A stretch of DNA of 17,104 nt from Hondaea fermentalgiana (lineage: Eukaryota > Sar > Bigyra > Thraustochytrida > Thraustochytriidae), in contig NPFB01000014.1 in NCBI GenBank assembly GCA_014084085.1, forward strand, positions 1,570-18,673, given 5' to 3'. Below the pieces are notes generated by a model. The model searched no databases and was not told the origin of the DNA. It saw nothing but the letters and a program-made list of their open reading frames with translations. This document shows, in pieces, positions 8,901-16,725 of this stretch (position 1 is its first letter; each line of letters opens with the position of its first letter). The position numbers and the translations under genes were made by a program.

Positions 8901-9360
8901 CATCAACGCTTACTTTTTCAGTGAGCCGAGCCCGCCTGAAAAGGCTCAGGACGAGTACGATCCGATTGAGATGGCCGAAGTCAAGTGCGTGCCCTCTGGA
9001 TTCACCAAATGGGACCGTACCATCATTCGCAGCTCCAAGGGGTCTCTTACGGTGTCCGAATTTGTCGATGCCTTCCACGCCGAGACGGGCGTCACCTGCA
9101 CGGACATCATGCACCCGCAGGCAAATCGTCCGGGCGTTCAGGGCTCCGGCAAGTTCATTTGGGCTGCCACTACTTTTGACAAGACGCTTCGGGCAGCCTT
9201 TGCCGCCCGCGCCGACATGCCTCTCGAAGAGGTGATCCTCGAGGTTCACGGTGAAGAGGCCCTCCCCTCGAACCGCAAGTACACCCGTCTCGAAGTGTCA
9301 TGCGAGAACGACGAGGGCGACACCGTCAAGGTCCCCGAGGTCGTCTACTACTTTGCCTAA
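5935..9360 (+). CDS. UBA1: Ubiquitin-activating enzyme E1
   Basis: A 1141-aa E1 that adenylates ubiquitin with ATP, captures it as a thioester on its catalytic cysteine and passes it to E2 enzymes, in cytosol and nucleus. The start at 5935 (AAG ATG AGC) sits just before the conserved YSRQIGAYG segment. Domains: inactive adenylation half (about 20-190, GLRGVG at 45-50); first catalytic-cysteine half domain (about 224-310); active adenylation domain with the nucleotide loop VGCGALGC (500-507) and then NLSRQFLFR; catalytic C661 in IPMCTLRNFP; second catalytic-cysteine domain to about 900; completion of the adenylation domain (EKDDDSN, AGKIIPALATTTAAV); ubiquitin-fold domain from about 1020 to the C-terminus. 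It is about 80 residues longer than human UBA1, partly from an extended loop near 243-263 and an acidic loop near 864-880. All key motifs are intact, with no frameshift or visible intron. It is divergent from the M28 gene and tandem with FANCI. Confidence 0.97.
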   Translation: MSGAKNALADLEGDAYAMDRYSRQIGAYGVEAMSKLIKMKVLIVGLRGVGVEIAKNLILAGPGAVTVADSNEVEMRDLGTNFFLTEEHVGKTTRAKACAPQLQALNRLVDVKAHNGAITKDLVRAHSAIVLCEPTREEALKWNSYARLHNVAFYATGVHGLFGYAFADLGSEFTIKDRSGENTVSRIIDEIDVEATGTPGEMLVHLLPPPDGQRHNMEDNDHEGWVTFDEVEGPLGQILNNKGPFRAHHYQKERVDAKTGKTIKVFDAFTLRVVVDPKGKATLPAYSRGGGQLLQNKVPVTESHRPLDQNIEQPIAPGDYSLMFTDGAKFGRAEQLHVALQGLWEWQDQEGHWPKPNDVNDIDAVIETAVKRNEDLLSKLKAAMEEDDHDGHPPVLALEETDEEVIKMAIQHADCSFQPLCAFFGGVVAQEVVKISGKFTPLQQWVHLDCFEVLPEKFTDPPIEVSAADRAPCGSRYDDLIAIIGKPLHDELLRKSTFMVGCGALGCELLKNFALLGVACDPDGAGTITVTDNDRIEVSNLSRQFLFREHNVGQPKSAAAGEAVADMNPAVNIVAKQDLVAPDTEHIFDDDFWEAQDFITNALDNVKARMYVDSQCVFYNKPLLESGTLGTKCNSQTIVPKLTCSYADGPKDEAGDAIPMCTLRNFPSTIEHVAEWARARFEDQFTTAATEASNFCKSPDEWLDALRAKTVDIKESGKRLSSIEMEMKPLRSIVHVLSQAASPDLCFATCVKESYMLFHSLFRDPIVSLIRTYPEDATDRKGNPFWSGTKRFPRVLDFDAEDETHLGFITAASIIFAVNYGLQPADQPLPADHFWRDPEHVKKIVATFKPPPITEEKVDMSGGGEEEEDNEGMDVDDDAAIREFESLLEELGELSDKTDDISVEPAEFEKDDDSNGHIDWISAAANLRAINYRIKTAPRHKIKLIAGKIIPALATTTAAVTGLVMIEMLKVVQPGKQLEAYKDSSNNLGINAYFFSEPSPPEKAQDEYDPIEMAEVKCVPSGFTKWDRTIIRSSKGSLTVSEFVDAFHAETGVTCTDIMHPQANRPGVQGSGKFIWAATTFDKTLRAAFAARADMPLEEVILEVHGEEALPSNRKYTRLEVSCENDEGDTVKVPEVVYYFA

Positions 9361-9457
9361 ATACGTTTCTTTTTTTCTTCATTTCCTCCTTTTCATGCGT
9401 TTCTCCGAGTCCTCCGATTCGTCTTCGCGATGGTTCTCCCGTTCTCTTGCTCCCAGA

Positions 9458-9494
9458 AAACCGGTCTAACGAAGCAAAATAGACCGGTTTGCTT
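9458..9494 (+). terminator. Perfect inverted repeat in UBA1 3' flank, with an overlapping alternative stem
   Basis: AAACCGGTCTA (9458-9468) and TAGACCGGTTT (9480-9490) form a perfect 11-bp stem with an 11-base loop. A second pair, AAGCAAA (9472-9478) and TTTGCTT (9488-9494), shares three bases (9488-9490) with the first stem, so the two full stems cannot both form. The element begins 98 nt after the UBA1 stop codon. It could mark the UBA1 3' end, act in the 3' UTR, or be a dimeric protein site in DNA. Confidence 0.5.
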
Positions 9495-9740
9495 AACTGC
9501 GAATTTCAAAATTTCCCTCGTTCCTTCTGCCCGGCAAACGCACAACAACACGTTGCGCCACGGACTCCACGGGCGAGAGTGGCTTGGCGGCGCGTGTGAA
9601 GCCGTGGAGAGCGCCCGGGCTGCGGCCTGTCACCGCGTGCAGGGTCAGCGCGAAAGCGCAGGCTCGCTGAGAGTTGGTTCGGCAGCCTTGTTGTGCTGTC
9701 AGGGGATTGATCCGTACCGCGGCGATCAGAGTAGCAGGCC

Positions 9741-9769
9741 CTTGCTTGCTTGCTTGTTTGCTTGCTTGT
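9741..9769 (+). repeat. CTTG tetranucleotide repeat
   Basis: About seven units of CTTG with one altered unit (GTTTG near 9756-9760), 70-98 bp upstream of the FANCI start codon, in its promoter or 5' UTR. Confidence 0.85.
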
Positions 9770-9780
9770 CGGTCACGCGA

Positions 9781-9816
9781 GTCGTGACGACGCTAGATCG
9801 ATCCAACGTCGACGTT
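9781..9816. promoter_or_regulatory. Three stacked palindromes upstream of the FANCI start
   Basis: GTCGT-G-ACGAC (9781-9791), GATCGATC (9796-9803) and AACGTCGACGTT (9805-9816) lie end to end in 36 bp, ending 22 bp before the ATG. The flanks contain two TGACG half-sites (9785-9789 and 9816-9820). The ACGT and TGACG cores resemble bZIP-type sites, but the factor is unknown. The position suggests a proximal promoter or initiator region. Confidence 0.35.
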
Positions 9817-9838
9817 GACGATCAAAGATTACAAGAAC

Positions 9839-12800
9839 ATGGGCGGCAGAGACATCTTCGAGGAGGTTCTCCAGGCACGAGGCGGCCTCGCCGTTGGGTC
9901 GCAGCTGAGCCTGACGCAAGCCGACGGCGATCTGGTCTCACTCAAGGAACGCCTTGGAGAGGTGACGGCCGAGGATATCAAGACGACGCTGCACGCGCAC
10001 ACGGAGGATCCAAGTTTGCACAATTTCATCAAGATCATCTTTCGAGGGTCTCCCGTCAGCGAGGATGCAGCGCTGGAACGACGCCTTGTCGTGTACCACG
10101 AGGTTTTTGCGCTCGCCGAGGCCGGAAGTCAGTTGCGCCGCGAGCTAGTCTTTAACTTTTTGCTCGTGGAGGTTGCCAACTTGCCACCGAATGTTCTGGC
10201 GTCGCTGGTAGAAAAGGCGCTCGCCAGCATTGATGGCGATCGGACCATTGTCACCAATGCTGAAAACCGGTGGTCCCCATTTGAATTTCTACCGGCACTA
10301 CTTGTTCGGACGTTTGACCTGCCGCCTGCTGGCGTAGACCCTCGCGGACTGTGCAGCGAAGACTACTCGCAAATCTCAGGCAGGGAATATGCTTTGCACA
10401 TTATCCACGAGGTCTGCCGGAGACCTTGGCCCGTAAACGCTGCGACCATGATTGTCGCCACTCTGCAAGAAATGGCAGGTCACTTTTCCGAGGATACTGT
10501 CGCAGAAATTGTGCGCAAAGGCATGCATCAAATCAAGCGCACAACATATGCAGATCTCCCGCGCCTGGCGCATCGCCTCTTGCTGATGCTCACCTCAACA
10601 TCAGTCAAGCCCGCACGGCAAGTCGAGGCTGTGGACGAGCTCATTGCTGTTCTCGAGGATCTGAACGCGCGGTACAGGCCTAGTGACGACGATGACGACG
10701 ATGACGACGGGCTCAAAAGTTCCTCTTCATTGCGTATACCTGGTCTTGACGACCGTTGCGAGGTCATCCCGCCCACCGAGGCTGGAAACGATCAAGAAGA
10801 AGAAGAAGAAGAAGAAGAAACGTCGAGAGTATTGAGCGAGGAACAACGCGAGGCGTTCAAGAGTCTGCTGCAGGCCGAAGGTGCCGTCGTGAGCCACTTT
10901 TGCATGACGGTCGCTAAACACCTCAGTCTTGGCCGTACGTTTGTCAAGTCGTGTATGCATTCACAAAATGGCGTGGTGCAGCTCACTCCTCTGCGCGTCG
11001 CGTTTTTGCTCGGCCTTGCAAAAATCAAGCGTCTTGAAGCGCCTGTTGTGAGCGTTTTCGTTGCTCGCGTCCATGCAGCGAGCAGTAGCGTCGTTCGCGC
11101 AGCCGCTTCGCCATGGCTTGCGGCGTGGCACCGCGCAGGCCAGGAGGCGTACAACGATGATGCGCACGGGGATGCCGAGTTCTGGCGTGCTCACAGCGAC
11201 GGCATGTTTGAGGTGTTTGATGCTGTCATTGACTTTAGCGTGCGGGGCGGCTGGGATGCCGTTGTGCAAAGCCTGGCTCTGGTCGGCGTGCAGCTCATCG
11301 ACAAGGCAAACAAATATCGGCCAGCGCAGCGGGTCGCGCGCGATGTCCGGCAGGCTGGACACGAGACTCTCTTTCCAGTACGCGAACGCGTCGTGCTCGA
11401 AAGCCGAGATCCGACCCTCGTACTGGGGGAACTTGGCGTGCGTATTTTGTCGCAAAGCTTTGCGAAACACAGCATTGTTCAGCGCGAGGTGCTCGAGTGC
11501 ATCAAGATGAGACTGGCGAGTGCGGCCGGGTCTGTTGCCGACCAAGGCGTTGTACAGGTTGTTCGCTTGCTTGCTCTGCTCGTAGATCAGGTTCCCGAGC
11601 TGATCCTTCGCGAGATGAATAGTCTCAAGGATATGCTTGCCGGGTTGCCGCGTGTTTCGCCTCGCACGGCTGCCGGAATTCTCCTGGCTGTCCAGCCTCT
11701 GTTCGAAATTCGTGCGGACATGGTGGATTTCTGTGTGCTGGTGTTTCGCAAGGCGCTCTTCCAACGCGACCTGCAACCTCGGCTCGTGGCTGTGCATGGT
11801 TTGCTTGTCTTGCTACGTTGCTGCCCGCCGGAGCAGCAGACCGAAATTATCAATTGCGTGCGTCGCTGCCTGGGCCACCAAATGCAGGTCCGCGCGGCCC
11901 TGTACGCTGGTCTGGGCGCTGCCAAATTAGACGCTTCGCTCAAACCCTTGGTGCAGGAAATGCTGTGCGCTCATCTCGAATCCATGCTAGCAAGGCCGCT
12001 TTCAGACGACGACGCTGCGGGAGACGAAGGCGGCGAAGCGCAAGGTGAATCTGCAAATGACGCAACGCAACCCAAGGTGAAACAGGATGCCGCGACTGAC
12101 GAAGCCGATGCGCCAACGCAGCCGAAGCGGGGCAGCAGTGAAGACAATATTCAAAGTTCTGCGTGTTTCCCGATTATGATTCCGGAGCGATGCGTGGATC
12201 GTACGTCGGGCGCCGTGCTGGATCCAGTGCATACCCTTCTCGAAACGCTGGTCATGACGGGAGCAACGCGCTCTGTGAATGAAGTGTATGAGCGTGTCTG
12301 CGTGCATTCTGGGGAGTGGGCGGGTTCGATCGTCGACACTTCTCGGCAACTCGCGGTTCAGGTTTGCGAGGTGCTGTTGCATTACAGATACGACGAACGA
12401 CTGTGGATCGTCATGTGCAAGCTCATGGATGCAGGCGCGAGCTCTCCGTCGAGTAAGAAGCGCAACAAGCATAGTGCGGGAGACGAGGGCGACGCGGATG
12501 CAGAGCCAGAGGACGAGAACTCGCACGAAGCGCAAGTTGATCTTCCACTGGCGTCGCGCGTCGCCGAGGCGCTGCGCGTGGACCAGGTACTGGACCTCAT
12601 CGAGCGCGATAACCAGGTGTCTCCCGTGCGACGCTTTGCGCAATCGTCGCTCGCGGCAGGACTACGTCGAATTCGCGAAACACGAAAGATTTCCGCCCAG
12701 GAGGCCCAAGAGCGTGTTGCTGGAACGGCTGTCGAAGTGTGTTATGACGCCGCGCGACTTGGTGCTGGTGAAGTACCCGCGTCGACACAAGCGCTCGTGC

Positions 12801-13498
12801 GTCGTGCGGGCCGCGCCTTGGCGCCTTGTTTGTGCTGCGTGGAGATGCGCAAGGAGAACGTGAGCGTGTTTTTGGGTTTTCAAGAGAGTCTCGAGATGGC
12901 TCTTGAGTTGGGCGACGAAGAGGGTTTTCTGCGCGAGACCCTCTTGCGCGATCCCACGGGCGAGGACGCGGGCGAGGACGGCGCCGGACGAGACACGCAT
13001 GGGCGCTCTACTGTGGATGCTGCCTTGGACATTGTGCGCTCGGAAGTGCTCGACCGTTTGCTCGGCACGGGGAATATGCCGCGTCTGCAGGCGGGGCTTT
13101 CTATGCTGGCAGCGCTCTTGCCGCTGAGTCACGATCTTACGGAGCACGTGAGCTGGATTCGCGTCAATCTGATTGAGCGCGAATTCCGAAAGGCAAAATT
13201 CTGCGAGGCAGCAATGCAGGTCCACCTCGTCGCGGAGCAGCTTGCGTCATCCGATCGGCATGATCTCATGGGAACCGCAAGTCTGGCTTGGGAGCTGCTG
13301 CGTAAGCTTGGCAAGCGTGAGGACCTTGCGGAAGAGGAAGAAGAAGAGAAGGACAGTGATGCCGAGAGCGATGGCGAGCAGGGCGAAGAAACGGTCCATG
13401 TGTCGCGTCTGCAAGGTCAAGACGACAATGATGATCTCGATGATCAAGATGAAGATGACGACGCGAGCGAAGATGAAGACAATGAAATGAGCTGCGAT

Positions 13499-13530
<32 letters not shown>

Positions 13531-14629
13531 AGTGGAGCATGGTTCGCAAGGGGATGGAAACGACAACGAAGATGACGACGACGACGACGATGAAGAGACG
13601 AAGCGTTCGGGAAAGAAAAAGTATGACAAGAACAACAAGAAGAAGGACAGGAAAGAAAAGAAGAAGAAGAAGAAGAAGAAGGAGAAGAAAGCACAATCTG
13701 TGAGTGCTCAAACGACGCAGCTTTCAGCGACACAGGCAAAGGTGGTCCAGGTGGAGTACATGATTGTATCTGAGCGTACGATGGGAGCTGCCGTGCAATG
13801 CGTCTTGTCGCATCTTTTGGCAGCCCTTGAAGAGTGCGAGTGGGCGGCCAGTCAAATGAAGGAAGATCCTATTACCGTACCAGCAGCAACGAACTTTCGT
13901 CATCGTGAGCTTGCGCAAGCGCGTCGGCGGCGGCGCGAGCAGACGAAACTTTTGCACGAGAAGTTACGGCAGATCCAGGTGGGGTGGGCGCCGCTCAATC
14001 GTGCTGAACTTCCAGATCACAAGTGCTACGATGTACTTTTCAAGGCTCAGACACGCATGTACAAGGTTCTCGGTGCGCAGCTGGGTGTGCGCGTTTCGCA
14101 AAAGGATGCGAGCGCGCCCCTCGACTTGCGCAGACTGCTGCGGCGCACGCGAATGAACTCGGAGTTGACGTACAAGACGCTGCGGCACCGAGGCGGGGCT
14201 ACGTCTACATCGGCAGCTCACATTGCCAAGGAGGCGAAACAAATGCCAATGTTGGTCTTTCAGATTGAGCAGTACGACGTGCAATTGGTGCGACTTGCTC
14301 GTCTTCAACGTTCGAACGCGTCAGTCAGCTTGACGGATTTCGTGTACAACATTAACGCGTGGGACTTTCAGATTCGTGTGGCAGACAAATCGAAGAAGCG
14401 TTCGCGTGCCGCCAAGAGCGAGAGTCAGCGATCGCGAAGTGACAAGGAGAACACGCAACAATCGTCATCATCTGGTGCGACGGAAGCAAGCGCTCAAGGT
14501 ACCAAGCGTATTAAGCGCAAGGCTAAAAAGGCCTCTTCTTCTTCTTCTTCTTCTTCTTCAGCTGCTGCAGAAGGCGCGGGCACACAAGGGAGCTCGGCAT
14601 CATCTGCAGCGTCGTCCGCTGCGGCGTAG
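9839..14629 (+). CDS. FANCI: Fanconi anaemia group I protein homologue
   Basis: Encodes 1596 aa from the ATG at 9839 (A at -3, G at +4; the frame upstream has no ATG). FANCI pairs with FANCD2 as a DNA clamp in interstrand-crosslink repair in the nucleus. Colinear matches to the human protein support the call: IIFRGSPVSED (about 67-77, human AIFKGSPCSEE), LTPLRVAFLLGLAKIKR (human LSPFSIALLLSVTRIQR), AGILLAVQPLFEIR (human VQRLLKAVQPLLKVS), and MLVFQIEQYD followed by WDFQIR at the C-terminal end (human NLIFAIEQYE and RDFKIK). The human monoubiquitination site K523 aligns to E531. Low-complexity insertions account for much of the extra length over human (1328 aa): D8 (283-290), E8 (320-327), an acidic then Lys-rich block (1165-1284) and a Ser/Ala-rich tail after about 1510 with basic clusters (KSKKRSR, KRIKRKAKK). 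No intron is seen. It follows UBA1 in tandem and converges on the next gene. Confidence 0.93.
13495..13692 (+). repeat. In-frame trinucleotide-rich tract in FANCI (acidic then Lys codons)
   Basis: Runs of GAG/GAC (about 13497-13527), GAC/GAT (about 13568-13595) and AAG (about 13658-13685) encode poly-Asp/Glu and then poly-Lys. They stay in frame and strand-consistent with the gene, as expected of slippage-prone coding microsatellites. Confidence 0.85.
14534..14560 (+). repeat. In-frame TCT repeat (poly-Ser) in the FANCI tail
   Basis: Eight TCT codons followed by TCA encode nine serines next to the basic cluster KRIKRKAKK. The run lies in the unconserved C-terminal tail and is likely length-variable. 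Confidence 0.9.
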
Positions 14630-14718
14630 CATATTTCTTTTTCCAAGTTAGAGTAGAGATGAGCAAGAGATGATTTGCATACTTTCATTTTTTGTTCAAC
14701 AAATACAGTGTCAGAGGT
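14630..14718. terminator. Short convergent 3' intergenic region with a small palindrome
   Basis: Only 89 bp separate the FANCI stop from the stop of the opposing gene, so their 3' UTRs very likely overlap. The AT-rich stretch contains TTTGTT-C-AACAAA (14691-14703), a near-palindrome that reads the same on both strands. It lies 62 nt past the FANCI stop and about 16 nt past the opposite stop. A role in two-sided 3'-end formation is inference. There is no AATAAA. Confidence 0.35.
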
Positions 14719-16629
14719 TCAGGCAAGACGAGGACTCTTGGCCTGCGGACGGGCCTCAAAAGCGTGGTGTCCGTCGCTGTCAGCTGCGTCAAAATCAGGA
14801 CCAGGGCTGAAAACGGATTCGTTTGCTTTGCGTTTGTGAACGATTCCCAAATGTGATCGTTGTTGATGCTGCGCTGCAGAAGCAAAAAAGTCGTCAGTTA
14901 CGAAGTGGCCCATGGGCGAGGGCGGCGAATCACCCGGATGCGAAAGCGCAAAGAATGACTGTCCCGCGTCCGTGGGCTGGTTGGATCCGTCGTCAAGCGA
15001 CCGGGTTGAAGGCGGACCATTGAGACTGAGAGGCGCCAGACCTCCGGGCAGCTGGCGCGTCGGCGAGAGCATCGGGGAGGATGCCGAGGACTGTGCCCGC
15101 GAGTTGGGACTCACGGGAGAAGACGATCGCGAGGAGGGCGTCGAGGTCTCTGAGAAATTGCGGCATCTTGTGTTGAGATTATGCAAGTTGAGTCGCATGT
15201 ACGAGGGCGACTTGGGCTGCGTGTGGACATGGAGCGGATAGACGTGCTGTTGTGCCTCGTGTTGTGGCTCTTGTCGACGATCCAGACCTCTATCATCATC
15301 GTTGTCATCGTCGCGTGGCGTTAATTTCAGAAGCTGCGCAAGCGCGCGAGAGGTCCCGGATGCACTCGACGAGGGCGAGCGCTGGAACGCGTTGTGTGGG
15401 CCAGCATCGTCGGATTTGAGATCGCCGAGAGCTGTGGGGTAGTCGAAGTCATAGGGATTGCTGTTGCTGCTGGTGGTTGTGTTGTTTCCATGCGATGAGG
15501 TTCGACCTCCAGCGAGCAGATCGAGCGGGTCTGGGTAGACTTGACTCAAGTGTAAAATGTTGTGGGTAGTGGAGATCGGAGGCGGCGGAGGCTGCGAGTG
15601 CTGTATGGAATAAGGTAGCGGGCGCTCTTCGCCATAATTTTCGTTGGTACGATCATAGTCGGAGACCTCGGTGCCGTTGCTGTCTGTCTGAAACATGGAC
15701 GAGAATTGACTGTGAATGCTATGCGGCCCAGACCTCGTCGATGCCCGAGGCGTGGACCCAGCAGGGTTGTAAAGATTGACCCCGACGCGGTCATTTTCTT
15801 CATGGATGCCAAAGTTACCAAAGTCCGAGGCGTGGAGAGAGCTCGAGAGACCGCTGTATGTATGGCGAGGGCTGTTGAGCGGCGCGTGGGCCTGGCTGTA
15901 GGGGGAGTGCGCGCCGCCAAGATGGTGCGCGCTATTTTGCGCTACCTTGCTGTAGAAGCGGCGTCGAACCTCGAGAAGAAGGCTCCGCGCGTCAAAGGGG
16001 GCTTTGACTGATGGCAGTCGCTGGTCGCAGGATCCGCACGACGCGTAGTCGCACCTTGCGAGTCCGCGTTGGACGCGAAGTCGATGCATTTGCAGACATC
16101 GCGTGCAAGCGTTGTGGCTGGAGCACACCCAACGGTGCTCGAGAAGCTTGTCGAGAAGACGAATGTCACGCTCAGCAGGGGCGATTTGCAGTCCCTTATC
16201 AACCAGAGGGCCAAGGTTGGAGCGGCGTAGCTTGAGATGATGGCGCACGGCATCGTGGGAGCGCTTCTGGTTCGTCTTTTCGTTGAATCGATCCGTAATG
16301 AGGTGCATGAAGCTTTTTCCGCGAATATTTTGCTTGCGCTGCTGATGGCAAAAGGCGCTGAGGACTTGGCTATCATTCCATATGAGACCAACGAGAATGC
16401 GTCGTTCTTCAGCACTAAAGCGTCCAGTGCGACCGCCACCTGACGAGCAGGATGCTTCGGGAGAACTGACGCATGGAGACGTCGGGGAGTTTGGCGCTGA
16501 CGAGGGCATGCCCGGGAGATTGTGTGCGTCTACGCAGTCGTTGTGCTCGTTCGGGGTGGCAACGTCGGCGGCAAGGACACTAACACTATGCGGGGAGAGG
16601 CTGATGGCCCCAGCGGCAATTTGGTCCAT
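14719..16629 (-). CDS. Putative DNA-binding regulator: SANT/Myb-like domain plus Cys-rich motif
   Basis: Encodes 636 aa from the ATG at 16629 (G at -3, G at +4). Residues 70-137 look like a SANT/Myb or trihelix-type fold: RFSAEERRILVGLIW begins it, SFMHLITDRFN lies mid-domain, and a basic, His-rich end SHDAVRHHLKLRR would be the recognition helix. Residues 169-201 hold a Cys/His cluster (C169, H172, C175, C178, H182, C193, C198, C201). Its second half, C-x4-C-x2-C followed by LP, resembles the end of a TAZ zinc finger. The remainder is low-complexity Ser, Asn, Pro, His and Gln with many S-P sites, typical of a disordered regulatory region, plus a basic KRK near the C-terminus. A transcription-factor role is likely but not proven, and I recognise no orthologue. 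It ends convergently with FANCI. Confidence 0.65.
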   Translation of the reverse strand: MDQIAAGAISLSPHSVSVLAADVATPNEHNDCVDAHNLPGMPSSAPNSPTSPCVSSPEASCSSGGGRTGRFSAEERRILVGLIWNDSQVLSAFCHQQRKQNIRGKSFMHLITDRFNEKTNQKRSHDAVRHHLKLRRSNLGPLVDKGLQIAPAERDIRLLDKLLEHRWVCSSHNACTRCLQMHRLRVQRGLARCDYASCGSCDQRLPSVKAPFDARSLLLEVRRRFYSKVAQNSAHHLGGAHSPYSQAHAPLNSPRHTYSGLSSSLHASDFGNFGIHEENDRVGVNLYNPAGSTPRASTRSGPHSIHSQFSSMFQTDSNGTEVSDYDRTNENYGEERPLPYSIQHSQPPPPPISTTHNILHLSQVYPDPLDLLAGGRTSSHGNNTTTSSNSNPYDFDYPTALGDLKSDDAGPHNAFQRSPSSSASGTSRALAQLLKLTPRDDDNDDDRGLDRRQEPQHEAQQHVYPLHVHTQPKSPSYMRLNLHNLNTRCRNFSETSTPSSRSSSPVSPNSRAQSSASSPMLSPTRQLPGGLAPLSLNGPPSTRSLDDGSNQPTDAGQSFFALSHPGDSPPSPMGHFVTDDFFASAAQHQQRSHLGIVHKRKANESVFSPGPDFDAADSDGHHAFEARPQAKSPRLA

Positions 16630-16725
16630 GTCGGTGGGCGGGATCGAGGAGGTCTGACTCTGAATTGACAAACGGGCGAAAAGGTTGATGCTGCTTTGCC
16701 CTACGCCGTCCAGGAGGTTCTTTGG

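Larger units (their letters stand above)
9361..9838. other. Intergenic region UBA1-FANCI
   Basis: These 478 bp between two same-strand genes must contain the UBA1 3' end and the FANCI promoter and leader. They begin with a T/C-rich stretch after the UBA1 stop, then the hairpin at 9458-9494, a GC-rich middle, a CTTG repeat (9741-9769) and a palindrome cluster just before the FANCI ATG. No canonical AATAAA is present on the plus strand. Confidence 0.6.

Noticed and set aside
6166..9249. Very long open frame (about 1027 codons) antisense to UBA1
   Set aside because: It begins at GTG, lies wholly opposite a strongly conserved gene, and shows no recognisable domains. Strong codon bias with G/C third positions removes stop codons from this antisense frame.
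9815..9838. Extending FANCI eight codons upstream to a TTG
   Set aside because: TTG is not a normal eukaryotic start, and the ATG at 9839 has a strong context. The same reasoning moved the M28 start to 4481 and the regulator start to 16629.
9430..10155. 241-codon plus frame starting in the UBA1-FANCI gap and overlapping the FANCI start
   Set aside because: Its downstream half is an out-of-frame reading of FANCI and the upstream half is low-complexity intergenic sequence. It could at most act as an upstream open frame if the FANCI transcript began before 9430.
10961..11797. 278-codon minus-strand frame opposite FANCI
   Set aside because: A shadow of the FANCI coding frame with no recognisable motifs; FANCI is well supported by colinear similarity.
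14672..14679. ATTTGCAT octamer motif in the FANCI 3' flank
   Set aside because: An 8-mer match in an AT-rich convergent 3' region, with no promoter expected there. Octamer-binding POU factors are an animal feature.
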